Shown here piece after piece: positions 1 to 8,931 of a stretch of 64,000 nt of DNA (its first letter is position 1; each line of letters starts with the position of its first letter). The translations under genes and the position numbers were made by a program. The stretch covers positions 657,570 through 721,569 of the forward strand of contig NZ_BBUZ01000023.1 in NCBI RefSeq assembly GCF_001417735.1, written 5' to 3'. This stretch comes from Streptomyces sp. NBRC 110028. GTDB lineage: Bacteria > Actinomycetota > Actinomycetes > Streptomycetales > Streptomycetaceae. Below the pieces are notes generated by a model. That model did not search any database, was not told the DNA's origin, and worked only from the letters and a program-made list of their open reading frames with translations.

Positions 1-2050
1 GGCCGCCGGGGAGATGTATGTCTCCCCCGCGCTGAAGAAGCTGCTCGCCTCCGACGAGGGCAAGCTGCTCCGGGACCGTTTCCCGTACCGCACCGCCGGG
101 GTGATCGGCGACAGCGGACTGACCGGCCCCACCGAGCTGCGCTACTACGCGGGGATCACCCCGAAGCAGTTCGACAGCGTCCCCTCCAGCTACCACCTCG
201 CCACCTGGGGTGCCACGGACACCAGCGGGGACGGGCTGGATCCCGCGCTGGTGCTGCTGGTGGTCATAGTCTGTGTGGTGCTGCTGCTGCCGGTGCTCAT
301 CTTCATCGCCACCGCCGCCCGCTTCGGCGGCGAGCGGCGCGACCGGAGACTGGCCGCGCTGCGGCTGGTCGGCGCCGACATCCACATGACCCGGCGCATC
401 GCCGCGGGCGAGTCGCTCTTCGGCTCGGTCCTCGGGCTCGCGGTCGGCACCGCGCTCTTCCTGCTGCTGCGGGAGGCCGTCGGCGGTGCCTCGATGATGA
501 ACCTCAGCTTCTTCACCTCCGACATCACGCCCTCCCTCCCGCTCGCCCTGGTGATCGCGCTGGCCGTGCCCGCCTCGGCCGTCGCCGTCACGCTCATCGC
601 CCTGCGCGCCATCGCCATCGAACCGCTGGGCGTCGTACGGGAAGCCACCCCCAGGCGGCGGAGGCTGTGGTGGCGGCTGCTGCTGCCGGTCCTCGGCGTC
701 GGGATGCTGGCCCCGCTCGCGGGCGGCTTCGGGTCGAGCAGTACGACCGGCGAGGCCCAGGCGTACCAGGCAGCGGCCGGTGCCGTGCTGCTCCTCATCG
801 GCATCACCGCGCTGCTGCCGTGGCTGGTCGAGTCCGTCGTGGAGCGCTTCGGCAAGGGCCCGGTGCCCTGGCAGCTCGCCACCCGGCGGCTCCAGCTCAG
901 CAGCGGCACCGCGGCGCGCGCGGTCAGCGGCATCACGGTGGCGGTCGCGGGGGCCATCGCGCTCCAGATGCTCTTCGCGAGCGTGCAGGCCCGTAGCACC
1001 GAGGAGACGGACCAGGACCCGAACCGCGCCCAGCTGATGATGAGCATGAACGTGGACAACGGCGCCCAGGCCCGCGACGCCTTCGCCCGGCTCGGCGCGG
1101 CCAAGGGCGTGCGCAGCGTGCTCGGGATCACCCAGGACTTCGTCTCCGACGCGCGCAGCGAGGCGAAGGACCCGGCCGACATCCCGACCGGCGCCCTCAC
1201 CGTCGCCGGATGCCCCGCGCTGCGCGAGCTGGCCCACCTCAAGAGCTGCCGGGACGGCGATGTCTTCATCATCGGCGAACCACCGGCCGACGCGGAGGCC
1301 GAAGGGACAGTGGCCTACGCGGACCCCGACAGCCCCTTCCTGAAACCGGGCGCGCAGGTCAATCTGAGCTCCGACGACGACGGCATGCCCACGTCCGGCA
1401 AGCGGAAGCTGTGGACGATCCCCCGCTCGGCCACGGCGGCGAAGCCCAGGAAGGACCCGACGGGCGCCTACCGCTCCGGCATCTTCGCCACTCCCGGTGC
1501 CTTCGACGTCACGAAGCTGACCGACCCGCAGGCGGTGGCCATGATGCGCATGGACCCGAAGGTGCCGGACGCCAACGAGTACGTGCGCAACGCCAGCGTG
1601 GCGATCGACCCGGCGATGGACGTGATCACGCTCACCAGCTCGTCGCAGTCGGCCGCATTCCAGACGATCCGCACGTCGCTGTTCATCGGCGCCACCGCGA
1701 CGCTGCTGCTCATCGGGGCCAGCATGATCGTGACCACCCTGGAGCAACTGCGGGACCGCAAGCGGCTGCTGTCCGTCCTGGTCGCCTTCGGCACCCGGCG
1801 CTCCACACTGAGCTGGTCCATCCTGTGGCAGACCGCGGTCCCGGTGGTACTGGGTCTCGCGCTGTCGGTAGCGGGCGGGCTGGGCCTGGGCGTCCTGCTG
1901 CTGAAGATGGTCGATGAGGGAATGGCCGTGGACTGGGCCGGGCTCCTCACGATGACCGGCATCGGCGCGGGCGTCATCGTCCTGGTGACGCTGGCCAGCC
2001 TGCCTCCGCTGTGGCGCATGATGCGCCCGGAGGGGCTGCGGACCGAGTAG
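1..2050 (+). CDS. FtsX-like ABC transporter permease (5' end cut by window)
   Basis: C-terminal part of an ABC-transporter permease of the FtsX/MacB type. The open frame runs in from the left edge (frame of base 2), so the ATG at base 14 is internal and the first membrane segment is missing. Numbered from that ATG, hydrophobic segments lie near residues 77-101, 141-153, 175-197, 220-238, 253-272 and 306-324. A large extracytoplasmic domain follows (about 330-555), then three more segments near the end (about 562-665), which is two FtsX modules around a soluble domain. RRLAALRLVGA just after the first segment is the usual FtsX cytoplasmic motif. The cognate ATPase is presumably left of the window; substrate unknown. 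The gene ends at a strong terminator. Confidence 0.85.
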   Translation, partial: AAGEMYVSPALKKLLASDEGKLLRDRFPYRTAGVIGDSGLTGPTELRYYAGITPKQFDSVPSSYHLATWGATDTSGDGLDPALVLLVVIVCVVLLLPVLIFIATAARFGGERRDRRLAALRLVGADIHMTRRIAAGESLFGSVLGLAVGTALFLLLREAVGGASMMNLSFFTSDITPSLPLALVIALAVPASAVAVTLIALRAIAIEPLGVVREATPRRRRLWWRLLLPVLGVGMLAPLAGGFGSSSTTGEAQAYQAAAGAVLLLIGITALLPWLVESVVERFGKGPVPWQLATRRLQLSSGTAARAVSGITVAVAGAIALQMLFASVQARSTEETDQDPNRAQLMMSMNVDNGAQARDAFARLGAAKGVRSVLGITQDFVSDARSEAKDPADIPTGALTVAGCPALRELAHLKSCRDGDVFIIGEPPADAEAEGTVAYADPDSPFLKPGAQVNLSSDDDGMPTSGKRKLWTIPRSATAAKPRKDPTGAYRSGIFATPGAFDVTKLTDPQAVAMMRMDPKVPDANEYVRNASVAIDPAMDVITLTSSSQSAAFQTIRTSLFIGATATLLLIGASMIVTTLEQLRDRKRLLSVLVAFGTRRSTLSWSILWQTAVPVVLGLALSVAGGLGLGVLLLKMVDEGMAVDWAGLLTMTGIGAGVIVLVTLASLPPLWRMMRPEGLRTE

Positions 2051-2072
2051 CCCCGGCGGGGGGAACCGGAAT

Positions 2073-2112
2073 GCGCCGTCGCGGCGGGGAGGAATCCCCG
2101 CCGCGACGGCGC
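2073..2112. terminator. Bidirectional terminator between FtsX permease and oxyR
   Basis: Perfect 18-bp stem (2073-2090 with 2095-2112) closed by a GGAA loop, lying between two convergent genes. No T-run follows, as is common for Streptomyces hairpin terminators. Confidence 0.8.
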
Positions 2113-2146
2113 GTCGGCATGCGAGCCGCGTGGCGTGCGCCCCGCG

Positions 2147-3103
2147 TCAGCCCGCGACCCGCACCGGCAGCGGACGCACCGCCTCGCGCAGCGTCGCCGC
2201 CAGCTCCTCGAACTCCTCCGCCCGCGCGGCCCCGGCGCGCATGGCCAGGGCGACACGGCGGGTGGGGGCCGGGTCGGCGAAGTCGCCGGTGGCCAGCTCG
2301 TCGTTGCGGCCGGTCTCGACCCGTAGCGCGGTACGCGGCAGCAGCGTCACCCCGAGCCCGCCGCCGACGAGCTGCACCAGCGTGGAGAGTCCGGCGGCGG
2401 TCGTGGTCACCGGGGCGCCCTCGGTGCGGCCGGCCTCGCGGCAGATGTCCAGGGCCTGGTCGCGCAGGCAGTGGCCCTCGTCCAGCAGCAGCAGATCCAG
2501 TTCGCCCAGCGCCTCGCGCGGTATGTCCGTACGCCCGCCCAGCCAGTGGTTCCGCGGCGTGACCAGGACGAAGTCCTCGTCGAACAGCGGCAGTTCCACC
2601 ACCCCCGGGGCACCGAGGGGGACCGCGAGCAGCAGCAGGTCCAGCCGCCCCTGGGCGAGCCCGTCCAGCAGCGAGGCGGTCTGCTCCTCGTGCACCTGCA
2701 GGTCCAGGCGCGGATACTGCTCGCGCACCAGCCGCAGCACGGTCGGCAGCAGATACGGGGCCACGGTCGGGATCACCCCGAGCCGCAGCACACCGGTGAA
2801 CGGCGCCCGCGCCGCCTCGGCCTCCTCCAGCAGCGCACCGACCTCGGCGAGTACGGAGCGTGCGCGCGCGGCCAGCCGTTCACCCGCCGGGCTGAGCAGC
2901 ACCTTGCGGGTCGTACGCTCGAGCAGCTGAACTCCGAGCGTGTCCTCCAGCGTGGCGACGGCGCCCGAAAGGGCGGGCTGGCTCATCCCGATGGCGGCCG
3001 CCGCATCCCGGAAGTGCAGATGCTCGGCGACCGCGGCGAACGCCTTGAGCTGGGACAAGCTCGGCTGCCGTGGCCTTCCGGGCGGGGTCACTGTCGCGGC
3101 CAC
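2147..3103 (-). CDS. oxyR: LysR-family peroxide sensor OxyR
   Basis: Hydrogen-peroxide-responsive LysR regulator (318 aa) divergent from ahpC. An N-terminal winged helix-turn-helix (about residues 15-70) precedes the substrate-binding-like sensor domain. Two cysteines in GHCLRDQALDIC, residues 202 and 211, have the same nine-residue separation as the redox pair C199/C208 of E. coli OxyR, so disulfide sensing is expected. The start is the GTG at 3103 because GGAGGTG lies seven bases before it; an ATG further upstream (3232) would run across the ahpC promoter and lacks a ribosome site. From family knowledge it activates ahpCD and controls itself from the shared intergenic region. Confidence 0.93.
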   Translation of the reverse strand: MAATVTPPGRPRQPSLSQLKAFAAVAEHLHFRDAAAAIGMSQPALSGAVATLEDTLGVQLLERTTRKVLLSPAGERLAARARSVLAEVGALLEEAEAARAPFTGVLRLGVIPTVAPYLLPTVLRLVREQYPRLDLQVHEEQTASLLDGLAQGRLDLLLLAVPLGAPGVVELPLFDEDFVLVTPRNHWLGGRTDIPREALGELDLLLLDEGHCLRDQALDICREAGRTEGAPVTTTAAGLSTLVQLVGGGLGVTLLPRTALRVETGRNDELATGDFADPAPTRRVALAMRAGAARAEEFEELAATLREAVRPLPVRVAG

Positions 3104-3240
3104 TGATAGCCACCTCCAATCAACTTCAGCGAGTCTAGCTATTTCACTGATCAATGTGGAATGTGCCAGGGTGGAGATCGTCCAACCCCGGGAAACCCTC
3201 ACAAAGGGGTCCCTCCCACGCGAAAGCTGCAAGGAGAAAC
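3104..3240. promoter_or_regulatory. Divergent oxyR / ahpC control region
   Basis: 137-bp gap between the oxyR and ahpC starts. A relatively AT-rich stretch (3136-3165, including CTATTTCACTGATCAATG) stands out and is the likely place for the two promoters and the OxyR site. This is inferred from position and composition; I did not recognise a precise OxyR operator by sequence. Confidence 0.55.
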
Positions 3241-3795
3241 GTGCTCACTGTCGGTGACAAGTTCCCCGAGTTCGACCTGACCGCCTGCGTCTCGCTGGAG
3301 AGCGGGCAGGAGTTCGAACAGATCAACCACAAGACCTACGAGGGCAAGTGGAAGATCGTTTTCGCATGGCCCAAGGACTTCACCTTCGTGTGCCCGACCG
3401 AGATCGCGGCCTTCGGCAAGCTGAACGAGGAGTTCGCGGACCGTGACGCCCAGATCCTGGGCTTCTCCGGCGACTCCGAGTTCGTCCACCACGCCTGGCG
3501 CAAGGACCACGCCGACCTGCGTGACCTGCCCTTCCCGATGATGGCGGACTCCAAGCACGAGCTGATGCGCGACCTGGGCATCGAGGGCGAGGACGGCTTC
3601 GCGCAGCGCGCCGTCTTCATCGTGGACCAGAACAACGAGATCCAGTTCACCATGGTGACGGCCGGTTCCGTGGGCCGTAACCCCAAGGAGGTCCTGCGGG
3701 TGCTCGACGCCCTGCAGACCGACGAGCTGTGCCCGTGCAACTGGAGCAAGGGCGAGGACACCCTCGACCCGGTCGCGCTCCTCTCCGGCGAGTGA
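3241..3795 (+). CDS. ahpC: Alkyl hydroperoxide reductase AhpC (peroxiredoxin)
   Basis: Typical 2-Cys peroxiredoxin of 184 aa that reduces H2O2 and organic hydroperoxides in the cytoplasm. The peroxidatic cysteine is C51 in FTFVCPTE. The C-terminal resolving region is LCPCNW, with cysteines at about 164 and 166, the CxC pattern of actinobacterial AhpC. The start is the GTG at 3241 after AAGGAGA; the longer in-frame ATG at 3154 would lie inside the promoter. ahpD starts 11 bases downstream, so the two are one operon in which AhpD acts as the reductant, divergent from and presumably activated by oxyR. Confidence 0.96.
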   Translation: MLTVGDKFPEFDLTACVSLESGQEFEQINHKTYEGKWKIVFAWPKDFTFVCPTEIAAFGKLNEEFADRDAQILGFSGDSEFVHHAWRKDHADLRDLPFPMMADSKHELMRDLGIEGEDGFAQRAVFIVDQNNEIQFTMVTAGSVGRNPKEVLRVLDALQTDELCPCNWSKGEDTLDPVALLSGE

Positions 3796-3806
3796 GGTGA
3801 ATTGAC

Positions 3807-4346
3807 ATGGCACTCGACGCCCTGAAGTCCGCCCTGCCGGACTACGCCAAGGACCTGAAGCTGAACCTCGGTTCGGTGATCGGCAACTCCGAGCTTCCGC
3901 AGCAGCAGCTGTGGGGCACCGTACTGGCCTGCGCGATCGCCTCGCGCTCGCCGCGGGTGCTGACCGAGCTGGAGCCGGAGGCCAAGGCCAACCTGTCGCC
4001 CGAGGCGTACACCGCCGCCAAGTCGGCGGCCGCCGTCATGGCGATGAACAACGTGTACTACCGGACCCGGCACCTGCTGTCCGACCCGGAGTACGGCAAC
4101 CTGCGCGCGGGTCTGCGGATGAACGTCATCGGCAACCCGGGCGTGGACAAGACCGACTTCGAGCTGTGGTCGCTCGCGGTCTCCGCGATCAACGGCTGCG
4201 GCATGTGCCTGGACTCGCACGAGCAGGTGCTCCGCAAGGCGGGCGTGGACCGCGAGACGGTCCAGGAAGCCTTCAAGATCGCCGCGGTGCTGCAGGCGGT
4301 CGGCGCCACCCTGGACGCCGAGGGCGTCCTGGCCGCGGGCGGCTGA
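3807..4346 (+). CDS. ahpD: Alkyl hydroperoxidase AhpD
   Basis: 179-aa AhpD-fold protein. Known homologues form trimers whose CxxC pair re-reduces AhpC and also has weak peroxidase activity. The catalytic motif CGMC lies at residues 131-134 with H138 in LDSHEQ, matching the C130/C133/H137 arrangement of the mycobacterial enzyme, and an acidic partner in SPEAY about residues 58-62. It begins 11 bases after ahpC behind GAGGTGA, so it is co-transcribed and probably translationally linked. The operon ends at the hairpin 4359-4409. Confidence 0.96.
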   Translation: MALDALKSALPDYAKDLKLNLGSVIGNSELPQQQLWGTVLACAIASRSPRVLTELEPEAKANLSPEAYTAAKSAAAVMAMNNVYYRTRHLLSDPEYGNLRAGLRMNVIGNPGVDKTDFELWSLAVSAINGCGMCLDSHEQVLRKAGVDRETVQEAFKIAAVLQAVGATLDAEGVLAAGG

Positions 4347-4358
4347 CGACTGCGCCCA

Positions 4359-4409
4359 CGAATGCGAAGGGGCGCCCCACCGGTCCGGTGGGGCGCCCCT
4401 TCGCGTTCG
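4359..4409. terminator. Terminator after ahpCD
   Basis: Stem of 18 perfect pairs (4364-4381 with 4387-4404) and a five-base loop, extendable by five more pairs with one G-T wobble. It serves ahpD from the left and the convergent permease gene from the right. Confidence 0.85.
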
Positions 4410-4421
4410 TGGCCACGGGAG

Positions 4422-5915
4422 TTACGCGCCGTCCTCACCCGGGCGCCGGACCGGCGCCGTCGCCACTACCGTCGCGCCGTGCGGGCGCGGGGCGGCGCGC
4501 AGGGCCCTCTCGCCGCCGTACGCGCGCAGATAGCCGACCACCGTGTTGACGACCGCCACCAGCGGTACGGCCACCACCGCGCCGCCGATGCCGCCGATCA
4601 GCGAGCCGCCCGCGACCGAGAGCACCACGGCGAGCGGGTGGACCCGCACCGCGCGGCCGAGGATGAACGGCTGCAGCACATGCCCCTCGATCTGCTGCAC
4701 CGCCAGCACCACCACCAGCACCATCGCCGCCGTGAAGACGCCCTGGGTGACCAGCGCCACCATGACGGCGAGCGCGCCGGAGACCACCGCACCGACCAGC
4801 GGGATGAAGGCGAAGAGGAAGATGAAGACGGCGAGCGGCACGGCCATGGGCACGTCGAGGAAGAACAGCCCCACACCGATGAAGATCGCGTCGATGAGGG
4901 CCACGATCACCGTGCCGCGCACATAGGCGGTCAGCGTGGCCCAGGCGCGCGGACCCGCGCCCGCCACGCCCGGCCGGGCCGCCGCGGGGACGAGCCCCAG
5001 CGTCCAGCGCCAGATCCGCGGCCCGTCGTACAGCAGGAACAGCGTGCTGAACATGGTCAGCAGGATGCCGGTCAGCACCTCGACGACGACCGTGACGCCT
5101 TCGAGCCCGGCCGAGGTGATCTCCTCGGTGTTGGAACCGACGGCCTCGCGCAGGCTCTTGGCGACGTGGTTGATCTGCTTCTCCGTCACGTGGAACGGGC
5201 TGTGCAGCAGCCAGCGCCGCAGATCGTCGATACCGGCCTGGAGCTTGTTGGACAGCTCGTCGATGTTCTCCATGACCTGCCAGACCACGAACCACACGAC
5301 CAGCCCCATGACGATGAAGCCGCCGATGAAGGTGATGGTCGTGGCGAGCCCGCGCGGGACGCCCCGGTTGCGCAGCCGGGTGACGGTGGGCTCCAGCAGG
5401 GCCGTGATGAGCAGGGCGATGGTGAAGGAGAACACGACCAGCTGGACGGAGCTGATGACCTGCATCAGCACATAGACCGTCCCGGCCAGCACCAGCAGCC
5501 GCCATCCGGCCTCGGCGGCGACGCGCACGCCCCAGGGGACGGCCTCGGCCGGCTCGGGCCGGGGCGCGACGGCGGGGGCGTAGGAGGGCGGGGCGGGCAC
5601 GCTGGGCACTCCGGACGGCTCTTGCGGCTCGTCCGGCGCCCGCCCTTCACTCGGCGGCTCGTGGGGCTCTCCCGGCTGCGCCTCGCCGGGCGCGTGCGGC
5701 TCGCCAGGGGTGTGCGCCTCGCCGGGCGCGTGCGGCTCCCTCGGTGACTCCGGGCGGTGGGATGACGGCTCCGGGCCTCCGGCAGGCCCGGGCGGCCGGC
5801 CGGCCCCTCCGCCGCCCTCGTCACCCCGTGCCGCGGCCTCTTCGTGTTCGAGCCGCGCGGCAAGCCGGGTCAGACCGGCCCCCAACCTGCCGACCCACTC
5901 TGGCAATCTGGACAT
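4422..5915 (-). CDS. AI-2E family transporter (PerM-like membrane protein)
   Basis: About 497-aa multi-pass membrane protein of the AI-2E exporter/PerM family. The N-terminal 150 residues are a cytoplasmic, Pro/Glu/His-rich tail containing imperfect repeats of the kind PGEPHAPGEA. Membrane segments then cluster in two groups with a long central loop (around LRRWLLHSPFHVTEKQ) and the family pattern FIFLFAFIPLVGA before the last helices. I chose the internal ATG at 5915 (MSRLPEW) because AGGGAAAG precedes it and homologues as I recall start this way; the ATG at 5957 has no ribosome site. Substrate is unknown; many relatives export ions or small metabolites. Confidence 0.8.
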   Translation of the reverse strand: MSRLPEWVGRLGAGLTRLAARLEHEEAAARGDEGGGGAGRPPGPAGGPEPSSHRPESPREPHAPGEAHTPGEPHAPGEAQPGEPHEPPSEGRAPDEPQEPSGVPSVPAPPSYAPAVAPRPEPAEAVPWGVRVAAEAGWRLLVLAGTVYVLMQVISSVQLVVFSFTIALLITALLEPTVTRLRNRGVPRGLATTITFIGGFIVMGLVVWFVVWQVMENIDELSNKLQAGIDDLRRWLLHSPFHVTEKQINHVAKSLREAVGSNTEEITSAGLEGVTVVVEVLTGILLTMFSTLFLLYDGPRIWRWTLGLVPAAARPGVAGAGPRAWATLTAYVRGTVIVALIDAIFIGVGLFFLDVPMAVPLAVFIFLFAFIPLVGAVVSGALAVMVALVTQGVFTAAMVLVVVLAVQQIEGHVLQPFILGRAVRVHPLAVVLSVAGGSLIGGIGGAVVAVPLVAVVNTVVGYLRAYGGERALRAAPRPHGATVVATAPVRRPGEDGA

Positions 5916-5979
5916 TTCGGCTTTCCCTACCCCCGGTTCCCCCGTGGTCGTCGGCATGACGTTACCGGCTCCGGACGCA

Positions 5980-6011
5980 CGAAACCCCCGACCTGGCGGA
6001 CGGGGGTTTCG
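5980..6011. terminator. Terminator after the transglycosylase gene
   Basis: Perfect 11-bp stem CGAAACCCCCG / CGGGGGTTTCG with a 10-base loop, 39 bases beyond the stop codon of the minus-strand transglycosylase gene. Confidence 0.7.
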
Positions 6012-6050
6012 CGAAGCTCTGTTACCGAGCGGCCGGAAGGCCCGGGCCGA

Positions 6051-6767
6051 TCAGTAGTAGTTGTTGGCCTGCCAGAACGACCAGGCCTCACACGGGCTGC
6101 CGTAGCGGTCGTTCATGTAGCCCAGGCCCCACTTGATCTGCGTGGCCGGGTTGGTCTTCCAGTCGGCACCGGCCGAGGCCATCTTGGACGCGGGCAGCGC
6201 CTGCACCAGACCGTACGAACCCGAGGACGGGTTGGTGGCCTGGTAGTTCCAGCCGCTCTCGTGGTCCACGATGTTGCTGAAGCACTGGAACTGGTCGCCC
6301 GGGATCATCTGCCGGGCCATGGCCTGGACCTCGCTGATGGTGTACGAGGCCTTGACCGGGAAGGCACCGGAGTCACGCGTCGCCGAACGGCTCGCGATCT
6401 CCTGCTTCTTCTTTGCCTCGCGCTCCTTCGCCAGCTTCTCGGCGGCCGCCTTGTCCGCGGCGGCCTTCTTGGCCTTCGCGTCCTGGGCTGCCTGCTTGCG
6501 GGCCGCCTCCTCAGCGGACTTCTTAGCCTCCGCGTCGGCTGCGGTGGACTGCACGTCCGCCTGCTGCGTCAGGGATGCTGTCTGCGCCACGGCCTGCTGG
6601 CCGGCGGGTATGTCCGCAAGGAGCGTCGAGTCGGCGGCGGTCGCCTCGATCGGGTCGGACGGGCTCTGCTGCTGCCCGCCACCCGCGGCGACACCGACGA
6701 CGGCGCCCACAGTGGTGACCGCGGTGGCCGAGGCCACTGCGAATCCCCGGACCGAAATCCGGCTCAC
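6051..6767 (-). CDS. Secreted lytic transglycosylase (SLT/lysozyme fold)
   Basis: 238-aa exported cell-wall hydrolase. Residues 1-30 form a signal peptide. Residues 70-130 are an Ala/Lys/Glu-rich region predicted to be coiled coil (AEAKKSAEEAARKQ type). The last 100 residues are a transglycosylase-like domain with the catalytic glutamate at E160 in DHESGWN and the following SYGLVQALP motif typical of soluble lytic transglycosylases. The start is the GTG at 6767, seven bases after GGAAGG; the ATGs at 6785 and 6815 lie at or before that site. It probably remodels peptidoglycan during growth or germination. It stands alone behind a leader of about 400 bases. Confidence 0.87.
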   Translation of the reverse strand: MSRISVRGFAVASATAVTTVGAVVGVAAGGGQQQSPSDPIEATAADSTLLADIPAGQQAVAQTASLTQQADVQSTAADAEAKKSAEEAARKQAAQDAKAKKAAADKAAAEKLAKEREAKKKQEIASRSATRDSGAFPVKASYTISEVQAMARQMIPGDQFQCFSNIVDHESGWNYQATNPSSGSYGLVQALPASKMASAGADWKTNPATQIKWGLGYMNDRYGSPCEAWSFWQANNYY

Positions 6768-7130
6768 TCGGTTTCCTTCCAGCATCGCCCGCTTAGGTGA
6801 CCTCGCGGGCGCCAATCGTGCCCCTGACGCTGGCCTCCCCTTGTTCCGTCCCCGGTACTGCTCGACGGGTACGGCTGGTCACGGGAGGCGCTGGCCCGGT
6901 GCGTCCTCCCGAGGGAGGGCCGCAAGGTGCTCGGGCGGCATACGGCGAACTCTCTTCAGTTCTGGTACTGCTGTGGTTCTGTACCGCTGGGGGTACTGGT
7001 GTGCCGTATGCGGGGCCTGACAGAACCCACACACTGCCGGACACGCATACCGGAAGGCAATTCCCCGGGAGGTGCGAAAGCTCACACCCCGTTTACGCCC
7101 TAGGTTTTCTGGAAATCCACGCGCGTGAAC
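6768..7130 (-). promoter_or_regulatory. Long leader/promoter region of the transglycosylase gene
   Basis: About 360 bases without a convincing gene. On the minus strand just before the ribosome site is a 7-bp stem CGCCCGC/GCGGGCG (6786-6792 with 6805-6811) around a 12-base loop. Further up the sequence GGTACTG recurs (near 6853, 6963 and 6992), giving inverted GGTAC/GTACC pairs between 6964 and 6995. The length and structure suggest a structured 5' UTR. Relatives of this gene in Streptomyces are known to carry c-di-AMP riboswitches, but I could not line up the conserved core here. Confidence 0.4.
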
Positions 7131-7170
7131 GCGCCGCACAGTTAGGCTCTTTGGCCTTCCCGTGCGGCGC
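7131..7170 (-). terminator. Possible terminator after the PhoH gene
   Basis: Perfect 9-bp inverted repeat GCGCCGCAC / GTGCGGCGC with a 22-base loop, 28 bases beyond the PhoH stop codon. The long loop makes this only moderately convincing. Confidence 0.45.
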
Positions 7171-7197
7171 GTTGCCGACGTACCGGACGCAACCGGC

Positions 7198-8535
7198 TCA
7201 GATGTGGCCGTCCTCCAGCATTTCGGTCACCAGGGCCGCGATCGGCGATCGCTCCGAGCGGTTGAGGGTGATGTGCGCGAAGAGCGGATGCCCCTTCAGC
7301 TTCTCGACCACCGCCACCACCCCGTCGTACCGCCCGACGCGGAGGTTGTCACGCTGCCCCACGTCATGGGTGAGCACCACGCGGGAGTTGGCGCCGATTC
7401 GGGACAGAACGGTCAGAAGGACGTTCCGTTCGAGCGACTGCGCCTCGTCGACGATCACGAAGGCGTCGTGCAGCGACCGGCCGCGGATGTGGGTGAGCGG
7501 AAGCACCTCCAGCATGCCGCGCTCCACCACCTCCTCGATCACCTCGGAACTGGTCACCGCGGACAGCGTGTCGAAGACCGCCTGAGCCCACGGGCTCATC
7601 TTCTCGGCCTCGCTGCCGGGCAGATAGCCCAACTCCTGGCCGCCCACCGCGTACAGCGGCCGGAAGATCATCACCTTGCGGTGCTGCCGCCGCTCCAGGA
7701 CCGCCTCCAGGCCCGCGCACAGCGCGAGCGCCGACTTGCCCGTACCGGCCCGGCCGCCCATCGACAGGATCCCGACCTCGGGGTCCAGCAGCAGATCCAG
7801 CGCGATGCGCTGCTCCGCGCTGCGCCCGTGGATGCCGAACGCCTCCCGGTCGCCGCGCACCACCCGCACCTGCCCGTCCGGGGTGACCCGGCCCAGCGCC
7901 TTGCCGCGCTCCGACTGGAGGACCAGTCCGGTGTGCACGGGCAGTTCGGCCGCCTCGGGGATGTACGCGGTCTCGGCGGCGAACAGGTCGTCCACCTGCT
8001 CGGCGGAGACGGCCAGCTCCGCCATCCCCGTCCAGCCCGAGTCGGTGATCGCCAGCTCCGCGCGGTACTCCTCGGCGAGCAGCCCCACCGAGGACGCCTT
8101 GATGCGCAGGGGCAGGTCCTTCGAGACGACGGTGACGTCGTACCCCTCGGCCTGCAGGTTCCGGGCGACGGCGAGGATCCGCGCGTCGTTGTCCCCCACC
8201 CGGCCCCCGTGGGTCAGGAAGGCCGCGGGGAGGATTCCCGGGTCGGAGTGGTTGAGCTCGACGCGCAGGGTGCCGCCCAGGTCGCCGATCGGAATCGGAG
8301 CGTCCAGACGGCCGTACCGGATGCGGTACTCATCCAGCAGGCGCAGCGCCTGCCGGGCGAAATACCCCAGTTCCGGGTGGTGCCGCTTGGCCTCCAGTTC
8401 CGTGACCACGACGACCGGCAGCACGACTTCGTGCTCGTCGAAACGGGCCATGGCGCCTGGGTCGGCAAGCAGGACGCTGGTGTCGAGGACATAGGTGCGC
8501 CGGTCGTGCTCGCGGCGTTTCTTGCTGGTCACCAC
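7198..8535 (-). CDS. PIN-domain PhoH-like ATPase
   Basis: 445-aa protein with an N-terminal PIN nuclease domain (about residues 10-150, starting [12 protein letters not shown] with the metal-binding aspartate) fused to a C-terminal PhoH ATPase. Walker A is [12 protein letters not shown] and Walker B is FVIVDEAQS, as in helicase-like PhoH proteins. PhoH2-type PIN-PhoH fusions unwind and cut RNA in characterised actinobacterial examples; that role is inferred here. The start is one of two adjacent GTG codons (8535 or 8532) after GAGGGGG. The frame stays open to 8835 but that extension is compositionally poor and has no family similarity. Single gene between the transglycosylase and the prenyl transferase. 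Confidence 0.88.
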   Translation of the reverse strand: MVTSKKRREHDRRTYVLDTSVLLADPGAMARFDEHEVVLPVVVVTELEAKRHHPELGYFARQALRLLDEYRIRYGRLDAPIPIGDLGGTLRVELNHSDPGILPAAFLTHGGRVGDNDARILAVARNLQAEGYDVTVVSKDLPLRIKASSVGLLAEEYRAELAITDSGWTGMAELAVSAEQVDDLFAAETAYIPEAAELPVHTGLVLQSERGKALGRVTPDGQVRVVRGDREAFGIHGRSAEQRIALDLLLDPEVGILSMGGRAGTGKSALALCAGLEAVLERRQHRKVMIFRPLYAVGGQELGYLPGSEAEKMSPWAQAVFDTLSAVTSSEVIEEVVERGMLEVLPLTHIRGRSLHDAFVIVDEAQSLERNVLLTVLSRIGANSRVVLTHDVGQRDNLRVGRYDGVVAVVEKLKGHPLFAHITLNRSERSPIAALVTEMLEDGHI

Positions 8536-8855
8536 GGGTGGACGAACCCCCTCGGGAGAGGTTGGGGTGCGACGGCGTCGCGGGAGTGAGGCGTCCCCGC
8601 CGTAGACGGGGAGCGGACCGGGCTCAGGCTCCACGGAACGGGCCGAGCGCCGGCCCTCCGCGTCATACGCACGATCCGCACAGTCGTCCGTGTGCAAAGG
8701 GCCTCCCGGGCGAACGGCCCGATGCCGTCCGCTGGCAGTTCGACACCCACTGGACAGTGGAACAGGGCGTCGACCTGGAAGGGATATTCCCTCGAAGGTG
8801 CGCGGCCATGCAACGGCATATGACGGCCCGTACATGAACGTTGTGGAACGAGCGA
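8536..8855. other. Non-coding stretch upstream of the PhoH gene
   Basis: About 320 bases between the PhoH start and the hairpin after the prenyl transferase gene. Short frames on both strands here lack ribosome sites and plausible protein composition. It should contain the PhoH promoter, but I cannot point to clear -35 and -10 boxes. Confidence 0.5.
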
Positions 8856-8903
8856 CGCGAGACGGCGGCCGGGGCCGGACGCCGTCTCGCGTCCGGCCCC
8901 GGC
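8856..8903 (-). terminator. Interlocked hairpin pair after the isoprenyl transferase gene
   Basis: Four consecutive 12-base blocks in the order A-B-A'-B'. A (8856-8867, CGCGAGACGGCG) is a perfect reverse complement of 8880-8891, and B (8868-8879) is a perfect reverse complement of 8892-8903. Only one full stem can form at a time, or both as a pseudoknot. It sits 28 bases beyond the minus-strand uppS stop codon, the place for a terminator. Confidence 0.65.
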
Positions 8904-8931
8904 CGGTGAACTGCTTTGTGGGATAAGGCGA

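Noticed and set aside
4362..5747. 461-codon plus-strand frame opposite the PerM-like gene
   Set aside because: Arg/Asp/His-rich shadow with no family features, antisense to a clear membrane protein.
6780..6900. c-di-AMP riboswitch as a definite feature
   Set aside because: Only a faint resemblance to the conserved 3' core; the 5' conserved block was not found by eye, so it is kept as a question.
8538..8926. Short plus-strand frames upstream of PhoH
   Set aside because: No ribosome sites, Arg/Pro-rich composition, and the last overlaps the terminator hairpins.
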